Below are positions 20,469 through 29,354 of a stretch of DNA of 64,000 nt, piece by piece. The position numbers and the translations under genes were made by a program. The notes beneath the pieces were generated by a model. The model ran no database searches. It had not been told where the DNA came from and saw only the letters and a program-made list of their open reading frames with translations. Origin of the DNA: Caulochytrium protostelioides (taxonomy: Eukaryota; Chytridiomycota; Caulochytriomycetes; Caulochytriales; Caulochytriaceae). The DNA lies in NCBI GenBank assembly GCA_003615045.1, contig ML014142.1:62001-126000 (forward strand), read 5' to 3'. Within the stretch, counting starts at the first letter, position 1. Each line of letters opens with the position of its first letter.

Positions 20469-22303
20469 ATGGGTGCCTTGGGCGCGGCCGCCGCGGCCGC
20501 CACGGCCGCCGCATGCGCCGCCGCGGACCAGGCGCTGTGGCTCGTCGCGGCGCAGATCGCGGCCCAGGTCTCCAGCGCCCGCTGGAGCAGCCCCGCGACA
20601 TGCGCGACGACGGCGCCCTTGCACTCGAGATGCGCGAGCTTGGACGTCGGCTGCAGCCAGATGCCCGGCGCGACGAGCAGCCGCGGCGTGAGGTAGGCGC
20701 CGGTCGTGAGAGTGCCGTGCAGCAGGCCCATGAGCCAGACCGAGCGCGCCGCGGGACCAGCGTCCGGGCTCGCCGCAGCGCTGGCCATCGCAGCGCCCGG
20801 CGGTGGTGGCTGCCATGGCGGCGGCCGCAGGGCATCCGGCGCCGCGGCGGCCGGGTTGGCCCGCTGGACCGTGCTCGCGCGGGCCGGCAGCGAGCGGTGG
20901 CTCGTGGCGGCGGGCGACTCGGCGGGCGAGGGCACGCGCGACCGCGCCGGGGGATGCGCCCCCGCGGACCCGGGCTCGGCCGGGGACGCCGTGGGCGACG
21001 TGAGCGTGGAGTCCGGCCGCGAGCCGTGGTTCGGCGTCACGCGGAGCCGGCGGTCGCTGCCCGTGAGGAAGTGCAGCTTCGGCAGTCGGCTGCGCTTCTC
21101 CTTGTCCCTCTCCCGGGGCTCGTGGCCGGGCGTCGGGATCGCGGCCGTCGCGGCGTGGATGGCCGCGGCGGCCAGCGCGACGGGCGACGCGGCGAGCGAG
21201 CCCCGGGGCCGCACGGCGCCCGTCGGCGCCGGCACCGCTGCCGCCGCGATCGCGACGGGCAAGGGCAGCGACGGCGGCTCGGCGCGGTCGGCGGCGCTCG
21301 TTGGCTGCGACGACGGCCGCAGCGGCAGCCCTGCGAGCGACGCCATGGACGGATGCGGGCTGGCGGTCATCGCCGCGCCCGCGGCATCGAGCGGGAACGG
21401 CGTCGGCGGCATCCCGTCGAGGCCCGGGATGAGCGGCGCGCCCGGCGGATCGACAAAGGCGCGGACGTGTGCGAGGATAAAGGCATCGAGCGCGGTCGCG
21501 CCGCCGGCTTGGAGGGCCATGGTCCATGATGCCCGCGGGCGTCGGCCGCCGCCGGCGATGCCGCCGCCGGCGGCGCGGGCCAGCGTGCCGTCGGTCGGCG
21601 GCGCCGTGCCGGCGGCGCCCATGAGGAGCGAACTCACGGGCAGTTCCGCGGTCGGCGTGAGATTGTAGATGGCGTTGATGGCATACGGCAATTCTTCCTG
21701 GAGCGTCGTGACGCATGCGGTATAGAACTCGACCAGTTTCGCCAGCAGCACCATCAGCTCCGGCAGGGGGGCGGGGCGGTCGCTCCACCGCGGGGCGTCC
21801 CGCCGCCGCCGCTGGGCTGGAGGCTGCTCCGGGGGCCGGAGCTGCGGGTATCCGACGAGCGCGCGCTGCCACGTGGCCTCCCACGCGAGGCCCTGCTGCT
21901 GCTCGGCGGCGCCGCCCCACACGGCGAGCTGCAGCCCGGCCCGGAACAGGAGCAGCGCTTGCTGGTACTCGGTCAGCGCGCGCGCGTAGGCGCCCTGCCG
22001 CTGGCCTTGGAGCGCGCTGTCGGCATGCCGCATGCCGTGATCCATCATGCCCCGCACCATGTGCGCGAGCAGCCGCCGCGAGGGCACCTGGCACGCGCCG
22101 GGGACGGCGACGGCGGTCCGTGGCGGCGGCCGTGGCGGCCGCAAGCGGTCGTCGTGCCCCCCGCTGCCGCTGCCCCGACGGCCGTCGGCGCTGGCCATGA
22201 CGCTGGGCGCCGTCATCGGGCGCGGGTCATGGAGAACGGCGGCGAGCGCCAGCGGCGCCGGCATCGGACGGCCGGGTCTCGCGCGCGACGGCCGCGAGTC
22301 CAT
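19154..22303 (-). CDS. Large low-complexity protein with MIT-like N-terminal helices
   Basis: The open frame extends to 22582 but begins with GTG; the first ATG is at 22303, giving 1049 residues. At about residues 76-132 of that model, LLAHMVRGMMDHGMRHADSALQGQRQGAYARALTEYQQALLLFRAGLQLA resembles an MIT three-helix bundle, the domain that binds ESCRT-III tails. Blocks that look conserved rather than low-complexity are LMVLLAKLVEFYTACVTTLQEELPYAINAIYNL, SVWLMGLLHGTLTTGAYLTPRLLVAPGIWLQ, and a C-terminal amphipathic helix TMDMIDLLLQMALRDLRVLLSRHLK. They are separated by long Ala/Pro/Ser linkers. The block order reminds me of fungal MIT-domain proteins of unknown function. A 5' exon could exist. 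The gene is clearly coding; the function is not known. Confidence 0.55.
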
Positions 22304-23402
22304 CCGGAGACGCGGGACTGGGGCGCCGGCGGCGACAGCGCGCCCATGGGACGGCGGCGGGGTTTCGGAAGGCACGTGCCGGGCACGTGGCCGGCGCCGG
22401 GCGAGGCTCCGCTTCGCGGATCGTCGTCGTGCTGCCGCCGCCGCTGCCGCCGCTGGGTGCTCAGCGAGGAAGCGCTGCCCGTCGTCTCGTCCTGCTTCCT
22501 GGAAAGGGCGGATGCAGGGATCCGTGGCAGCCCACCGAGAGGACCCGTGCCGAGGACACGTGCCGACGGCGATCACGAGCACGTGGGGCGACCCGTCAAG
22601 ACGGCGGAAGGGCGGCCGGATGCAGCACGGCCGCCGTAGAAGGGGGCGCGGCGACCATGAGCGGCGTCCACGCAGCGGGCACCGCGAGTGAAGGCGGTGG
22701 CGACGGCGAGGAGACGAATGGGTCGGCAGGATCAGTCGGACGCGAGTTTCGAGTCAGCTGGATTCGCGCGAATTAAGAGAAAAAAAATTCAGTGATCCAG
22801 TGCATGCCGCCAGGAGGCGCGGCCCAGTCCATGCGAATCCATGGGTGCGCAACTCACGTGCCACCCACGATGATCTGCGAAGGGGCATCGCTGCCCATCG
22901 TGAAGGCGACCCCGCGGTGTCAGTGTCGGTGCAAGCGGGCGACCCGCCGCGTGATCGCCGGTGCGGCGATCGCACTCGCACGTGGTCGACGGCCCTTCAT
23001 ACTGGCGGTGCTTGCGCGTCCGCGGCCGCCGCGGGCCGCCGGCCGCCTGCGCCACCCTAACAATGGCCAGGGGCCAGAGGGGCATGCCGCCGGCAAGGGA
23101 GATGGCGCAGCCCAAGCCCGCGAGGCCAATGACGGAAGCGGGTCTGCCTCGTCTGACGAATGCCACCCTGGAAGATTCATTGAATATAAACAAATAAAAA
23201 ACGTGTCATGCACAAGATGGTGTATCCAGCGGAATGAGCGAGATGCTTCCGACGCGTCTAACACGCTCTATCGAGGTACGAGTGTCATCGTACGCGGTGC
23301 CTGATGGATTGATCAACGAATTGTACGAAAGACCCGACGCTCTCGCTTACCCTATCTCTCATTGTTTACCACTACCCCACCGTTATTTTTTTTACTGTCA
23401 TC
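22304..23402. other. Divergent intergenic region between MIT-like gene and thioredoxin
   Basis: Holds both promoters. A CTGCGCCAC element lies at 23047-23055, about 350 bases before the thioredoxin start. The 60 bases before the thioredoxin ATG are T/C-rich, with a run of T around 23388, as in highly expressed fungal genes. The frame open from 22582 to 22304 on the minus strand may be an upstream exon or leader of the MIT-like gene. Confidence 0.5.
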
Positions 23403-23934
23403 ATGCTCACGATCAAGTCTGCGGAAGAGTTCAAGGCCACCATTGGCCAGGACAAGATCACTGTCGGTAAGTTTTCAGCGCGTTTCGCAACGCTGCTTGC
23501 ACCCTGAGCATCTGCCCATCATTGCTACTCTCGACGATACCCTCTCACTCACCTCGTTTTCCCGATGGATTCGATCTCTCAATCGCTGACCCGCGCGGAC
23601 CGCCTGCCGCCGGAATGACCTGTGGATGGCCATCCGTCCTCGTGTCGTGTCTCACTATCGAACGACTCGTTGATACGCATTTCTAGTGGACTTCTTTGCC
23701 ACGTGGTGCGGTCCGTGCAAGATTATCGCCCCTCGGTTCGAGGAGTGGTCCAAGAAGTACACGAACGCGACCTTCTGCAAGGTCGATGTCGACGAGCTCG
23801 GTGATGTCGCGGCCGATGCCGATGTCTCGGCCATGCCCACCTTCAACGTCTACCGCGCCGGCGAGCTCCTTGAGCAGGTCGTGGGGGCCGACGCCAAGAA
23901 GCTCGAGGCTTGCATCAAGGCCCGCTGTGCTTAA
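23403..23934 (+). CDS. Cytosolic thioredoxin, two exons
   Basis: Exons 23403-23466 and 23687-23934; the intron has donor GTAAGT, acceptor TTTCTAG and a CTGAC-like branch site. Together they give 103 residues beginning MLTIKSAEEFKATIGQDKITV and continuing VDFFATWCGPCKIIAPRFEEW. The redox-active CGPC is at 29-32, and the cis-Pro is in AMPTFNVY. Length and sequence match classical cytosolic fungal thioredoxins, which reduce disulfides in ribonucleotide reductase, peroxiredoxins and other partners using thioredoxin reductase. No targeting peptide. The exon junction falls inside the codon for Val22, exactly where the thioredoxin alignment requires. Convergent with ATG5, with 176 bases between the two stops. 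Confidence 0.97.
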
Positions 23935-24110
23935 ACGCTCAGCACAACCTTAGATAGGTCCGCGCGTGCTCTTCTGGCCTGAACGCATGGTTCAATTGCT
24001 GCTCAGCCGCTATGCAGACCTTTTCGTCTCCGCCGTATTAAATTTGTTGATTTTTTTCTGTTATTCAGAGCCTATCGAACGGGGGGATCGAACGAAGACC
24101 GCGATATGCT

Positions 24111-26308
24111 TTACCGCGTCCGGCGGGTGCAGGGAACCAGGACAACGTGCAGAAAGGTGTCGGGCGCTGCGAGCTCGTGGGCAAGCGACCACAGCGGACT
24201 TTGCAGCGGCACCCAGACGCCCTGGCAGAGCGCGCGGTAGCCGAATCGTAGGACGAGGGCTTCCTCCTCATCGTCACGCGGCTGCAGATCGGCAGCGCCG
24301 CCAAGGCCATCATCGGCAGGAAGTCCGTCGTCGTTCGAGTCCTGCGCGCTGTCATCGTCGTCGTCGTCGTCGTCACTGCCAAAGGTCTCCGACTCATCGC
24401 CAAAGGCGTCCCGCAGCGGCGTCGCCAGCTGCGCGTGTTCCCGCATGAGACTCCATACACACTCATAGAGGGTCCGTGGCGGGGGCGGCGTTGCCGACGC
24501 CGCGTCCAGGGCGTCCGGACCGTCAGCGGCGTCAGCGGCGGCCGCGCCGCTTTCGGGGTGGCCGGCGAGGTCGACGGGCGCGGCCGCAGGATGTACGCCG
24601 AGGTTGTCCCACCACAGGCGGTCGGCTTGGTCCGGGGTCAGTGCGCGGATGCGCAGCAGGTCCCGCGGGCCGCGGAAGGGCCGCGCGGCGACGATCTGCC
24701 GGGCGAGGGGCGCGTCCTTGCCGCCGACGTGGCGCAGCTTCTCGCCGACTTCCGCGACGGGCGCGTGGTTCAGAAGCGCGAGCAGCGGGCGGTTGTCGGT
24801 CGGGAAGGCGCCTTGCAGCACTGCGACGGGGTCTTTGGCGCCGAGGGCGACGTAGACCCGCAGCGGCACGGCGCGCGGCGGCTCAGTGGCTGCTGGTGAC
24901 GTGTTCGTCGACGGTGCGGGCGTCGGGCCCGGCGGCGTCGGGTGGTCAGGACTCGACCGGCGAGGCGACTCCGTCCTCTCGGTGGCGGCATCAGCGGCTC
25001 TTGGTGGGGGTGGGGGCGCGTCCGCTAAGAGTCGGACGATCCGCTGGTACGCGCCGAACCGGCCCAGCTGGACGGCGTTCCACAGCGTTGTTTGGTCGTC
25101 TTTACTCAGCGCCATCGTGCGCTTGATACTGCCGTGCCGAATGAAATCTGCTTGTTTCAGGAGGGAGACGTAGTGATCGAGCAGCAGATCCGCGTTGCCG
25201 GTCGCCGTAGCGACCGCCGTGCTGGATGCGGCCGACGTGGAGGTCGCGGCAGCGGCGGCGCCCGGCGTGGCCGGCGCAGCTTGCGAGCCAGAAGGCGCCG
25301 GCGAGGACGCCACGCTCGAGCTCGGGGTGCCCAGGAGGGGCATGATTTGGTCCATGGGCATACCGTCGGTATGGACGATGACGGTCCACGGGTCGACGGC
25401 GCCGCCGCCGGGCATGACGTCGTGCCACGGCGCCATTAACGCGGAAGCCGACGACGCCGATGGGGTCGCATGCCGGTTGCTGGCGGCCAGCCGAGCGACA
25501 CGCAAGTCATGCAGCAGGCCTATCGGAAGGTGCCTGTTCAGCGGCGGGTCGGGGGTCGACCCCCCAGCAGGCACGCGTTTGTTAGTTCCATCACATCAAA
25601 GTGGCCCGGTGAGTGAGATCAGCCACAACAGACGTTGCCAGTTTTGGCTGCAGTGTGGATGTCGCCAGGCAAGGCGGACACGTACCATCGAATCGGACCG
25701 GCGTCATCCTCGAGCCAACACCGCGCTCGGGCATCCGCGTGCTGCGGCCGGATCAGATGCGGGGCGAGGCATTGTAAGATCTCATTCATGACCAGCGGCA
25801 TGTAGGTCGACCGCCGGACAAACAGCTATCCACCGCGATATCAAATATCAAATGGTCCCATGGGAAAGCAGACCAACTCTCAGACAAAAGTGACCGGATG
25901 AGTTCATCGTTCAAGCGTCCCAGATGTCGTCTCTTGCTCCACGAGAGCCAGACATGACTAATGACCGGGACCGGGATTCGAGCGCATGGGACACGAACAA
26001 CTTACATAGAAGGGAATGTCGGCCGACGAGGCCGTCGCCACGGACACGTCGGCATGGCCCGTCGAGACGTCATGGTCTGCCTCGTCCTGCGGCAGATGGG
26101 ACTGGCTGAATCCCGACGCGAGACGGGAGGCCGGCGAGGACCGAGGGGCCGGCGACGCGGCCGAAGCGGTGATGGTGCTGCGTGCCTCGGGCGCCAGCTT
26201 GAACTGGCACAGGATTTTGCCGTTCCACACGTGTTCCTGCACATCGACCGCGACGTCAGCGCCGGCGGCGGCGTGGGCGCTGGCGGCACGATCGACGGCG
26301 GTCGCCAT
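24111..26308 (-). CDS. ATG5: Autophagy protein Atg5, three exons, enlarged by insertions
   Basis: Exons on the minus strand: 26308-26006, 25825-25686, 25533-24111 (621 residues). Introns start GTAAGT (26005) and GTACGT (25685) and end GATAG and GAACAG; the second has a CTAAC branch site. Joined landmarks follow Atg5 in order: VWNGKILCQFKL; DIPFYLFVRRSTYMPLVMNEI (across junction 1); GPIRWHLPIGLLHDL (across junction 2); YVSLLKQADFIRHGS, where Lys274 matches the Lys that is linked to Atg12; DQTTLWNAVQLGRF; VPLRVYVAL; and VPLQSPLWSLAHELAAPDTFLHVVLVP near the C-terminus. Atg5-Atg12 with Atg16 drives Atg8 lipidation on the phagophore. The family is usually about 275-300 residues. The excess is Ala/Ser and Pro inserts, an Asp-rich loop (8 consecutive Asp), and a helix-hairpin-helix-like insert at about 396-460. 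Shares a divergent promoter with NC2 alpha. Confidence 0.93.
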
Positions 26309-27442
26309 CTTGGGGGGAGTCCAAGCGCCTGGAGCGCCGCTGATCGATCGTCCTGATCGCGTGCAGTCCGTCGCGTCTGCCGTGGCGTCGATGCCGCTCG
26401 AGTTCAGTGCACCGAAGACGGCAATCAAAGCCGAAAAAGACTGGGGGGGAATCAGAGACGAATGGCGATAGCGATGGCGAAGGCGAAGCACAAGCGCTCA
26501 CGTCGCCCTTTCCCGCCCGTAGCATCCGAGGCCCATGGCGCGGTGTGTCCCACGTTCGCAAGACCCACATCGGACTTGATGTCCTCTGGGAGATCCACGT
26601 GTGCTGCTGGCCACCACGTGTGCTGCTGGCCCATGCTGGCCGTCCATCCTGCGACATCCTGCGTCGCGCCCCTTCCATCGCCGCCGCGATCGCCGCGGGA
26701 TGCGCGGGAAGCCGGATGCCCGATGACGGCGACCCGTGGCCGGAGGAGCGGCTTTGATCCTCGAGACCCTGGCCGACTGGGGCCGAGTCGCCCACCGCCG
26801 TGACGGCGTGGCAGCGCGGTGCCGCGCGTGCAGCGTGGCGCTCGCCGTGCTGGGGTCGCCGTCACCGTGGGCACGCGCCCGTCCGTTGCTGCGCCACAGC
26901 GCGACGGCGCGACGGCGCCACACAATGACTGCGCCACACAATGACTGCGCCACACGATGACTGCGCCACACGGTGACTGCGCCACCCCTCGCGGCGGCGG
27001 TCGCCGTCGCCGTCGCCGTCGCCGTCACGGCGGTCCCCGCCGCATGGAGGCGCCGCCTACGGCGGCGCCCGAGGGCACCGCGTCCTTTAAAAAGGCTGAA
27101 GACCCGCGGGCACCGCGGAGGACGCTTGGCCGTCGGTCCCGCTTCCTCTCCTGGCGGGCGGCGGGCGGCCGCGACGGCGGTGGCCCGCGGGGGCTCGGGT
27201 CGCCTGCGCCACACAGCATCAACACCCCCCACGTTGCGGCCACGCGACCCGCACCCGCCTCGCGCCGAGACCACGTCGCCGATCGCCCTGCAACAAACAC
27301 ACCACTACCATTGCGAGGCATCCACCCCGTTCCCGTCGTCGTTGAACGTCTCAACGGCCGTCGGCCATCGTCACGGGCGCCTCCCAGGTCCAGTCGCCAT
27401 CACCGTGGGCCGGCACCCCCCGCGACAAGGCGTCCATCAGCG
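26309..27442. promoter_or_regulatory. Bidirectional promoter region between ATG5 and NC2 alpha
   Basis: 1.1 kb separates two divergent starts. It contains a 16-bp tandem array (26929-26985) and further single copies of its CTGCGCCAC core at 26889 and 27204, plus a TTTAAAAAG stretch near 27088-27097 that may be an A/T-rich core element. ORFs here are composition artefacts. Co-regulation of autophagy and a general transcription repressor is possible but unproven. Confidence 0.5.
26929..26985. repeat. 16-bp tandem array of CTGCGCCACACAATGA-type units
   Basis: The core CTGCGCCAC starts at 26929, 26945, 26961 and 26977, an exact 16-bp period, and is followed by ACAATGA, ACGATGA or ACGGTGA. A degenerate copy, GGCGCCACACAATGA, precedes the array. 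The spacing (about 1.5 helical turns) and position between two divergent genes fit an arrayed transcription-factor site. Confidence 0.75.
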
Positions 27443-27988
27443 ATGGCGAAGCGGTATCGGACCAAGTTCCCCGTGGGACGCATCAAGCGGATCATGCGCT
27501 CCGACGACGATGTTGGCAAGGTCGCGCACGTGACGCCTGTCCTCATCTCGAAGGCCCTCGAGCTCTTCATGCAGAACCTCGTGACGGCGGCCGCCGACCA
27601 GTCGCGCGACCGCGGCGCGCGCCGCATGACCGTCATCCACCTGCGCGCTGCCGTCGAGGCCAACGAGCGCTTTGACTTCCTCAAGCCGCTCGTCGACAAG
27701 GTCGCTGCCGACGCGTCGGGCGCCGGCATCGCGGGCGCCGGCTCGGGGTCGGCGTCCTCGGGTGCCGCGGGCGGCGGCGTGCCCAGCGACGGGCCAGCCG
27801 CCAGCGATCAGGACGCGGCGCCCCTGGCATCGGCCGCGGCCTCAGGGCCGGAGGCGTCGCCCTCGCGCCCGTCGACGCCGGTGGCCGCCCACAAGCGCCA
27901 AGCCACCGTCTCGCCGAGTCCGCCGCCGCCACAGTATACGCGGTCGTCGCGGTCGGCGACGATGGCGCGGCGGCGGGCCGATGCGTGA
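27443..27988 (+). CDS. NC2 alpha (DRAP1/Bur6) histone-fold transcription cofactor
   Basis: 181 residues from ATG 27443. MAKRYRTKFPVGRIKRIMRSDDDVGKVAHVTPVLISKALELFMQNL, then MTVIHLRAAVEANERFDFLKPLV, is the histone fold of NC2 alpha/DRAP1, which pairs with NC2 beta and binds TBP on promoter DNA, blocking TFIIA/TFIIB entry or moving TBP. The FDFLKPLV end of the fold favours NC2 alpha over the related CHRAC/Dpb3 and NF-YC subunits. The C-terminal half is Ala/Ser/Pro-rich and probably disordered. The frame is open further upstream (26957), but that part is Arg/Pro-rich and lacks motifs; the fold begins within 8 residues of the chosen ATG, as usual for the family. No intron. Confidence 0.9.
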   Translation: MAKRYRTKFPVGRIKRIMRSDDDVGKVAHVTPVLISKALELFMQNLVTAAADQSRDRGARRMTVIHLRAAVEANERFDFLKPLVDKVAADASGAGIAGAGSGSASSGAAGGGVPSDGPAASDQDAAPLASAAASGPEASPSRPSTPVAAHKRQATVSPSPPPPQYTRSSRSATMARRRADA

Positions 27989-29354
27989 CACGCCACAAAA
28001 TCAACTGTGGCAGTTGGTGGCGTGTCTCGCGCCTGTGCCACGTTCGTAGCCGCACCGGTCGGCTCAACCCAACCGGACACCAGCACGATGCGAGAGGGCC
28101 ATCGATATCGACACCGCGTCGGCTCGACATTAACAGGCGTGATGGTCGCGTGTTGGTCGATATCCCAGGGTTCCCCGCATGCCAAAGCCAGCAGGTGATG
28201 ATCCCAGCATGCAGCAACGCCAGGCGATCGTGGTGATGGTTCTTTCCGCCAGTCGCCGTCGTCCCTTGCTGGCGGCCATCGAGCTTTTCTTCGCTGGTCC
28301 TAACCGTGATTATGCAGGCCATACGCGGCGAGGACGCGAAGCTTGCATGGCCATGTTTCAAATCCTTCGTGAACCAGCGTGGGGCGAATGGCTCAAACTG
28401 GCGGTATCGGCTGATGATACTTTCTGGCGGCGATGTCGCGCCTCAGCATGTCATTAGCAGACGCGTGTCACGACGACTGGCCAAGCTGGTTTGTGACGAT
28501 GCCTCCATAACGCGCCTCGCGTCCGCTCTTGACTGGTTCACGGCCACGAACCGTTTCATGACAGCTGGTGCTCCTTTGCCGTCCTGTCGATCGATGAAAC
28601 TCGATTATGGGGTCAGCCTATCGACTTGGCCAGCGGGCTCTTGTTTGATTCACCCGAGCCATCCGCGCTCTGTTATGATGCGGGGTGAACGATCGACTTC
28701 CTCCTCTGCCGAGGCTGTATCATGTCATGCGTATCTATGAATAGCACTCTCGGATGGCGCGACGTCTGTTGTGGAGGATTTCACGTGGTGGGGCGATGTC
28801 TGCCAGCATGTTGGGGGGCTCGTGTGACGTCGTCGACCGGGCGTGGGCGTGAGGTCGTGGCGCCGATCGGGCGCGCGCGCCTCGCGCGGACCACGCGTCT
28901 CCCCGACCGGGCGCCCTCTCTGCGCCGGGGGCCGCGTGGCGCAGCGATGCCGCGTCGGCGGCCGGCGGCGTCCGGATAAGCTTTGGATAAGCTTTCCGCG
29001 CCGCCCATGGCTCATCGCCCATGGCCGGTCGCCGGTCGCCATCGTCAAGGACGCATCCACATCCACCGTTGGCTGCACCCCGGGGGAGGGGTCCCATGGA
29101 TGCCCCGGACCGTTGCATCATGACCGTGATGCCAGTTCCAGGCGAGGATCTCTTGCTGACCGCCGCTGGAGGACGACCGCCCGCGCCACGCGACGCCACG
29201 TCCTCGTCGCGGCTCCGTCGGCTCCGTCGGCCCCTCGCGTCGTTCATTCCCTGTTGCTGCCGATTGCCGATCCATCGATCCATTCTCCCCTGAGCGCGTG
29301 CCGATCGCCGCATCGGATCGGCTCCTCTCCTATGGGGCGCGATCGCCGACCAGC
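27989..29354. other. Intergenic region before the VPS9-domain gene
   Basis: 1.4 kb without a supportable gene. 28060-28760 is less GC-rich than its surroundings but has no ORF with a recognisable product. One GTGGCGCAG element is at 28936-28944. The frame of the VPS9 gene is open back to 29298 but contains no ATG before 29355. Confidence 0.5.

Noticed and set aside
25619-25801. Stand-alone 60-residue ORF on the minus strand
   Set aside because: Its first part is exon 2 of ATG5; the tail after RW is intron read-through.
25958-26491. Independent 177-residue minus-strand gene
   Set aside because: Residues from Met at 26308 to FY are ATG5 exon 1; the remainder is upstream leader and intron.
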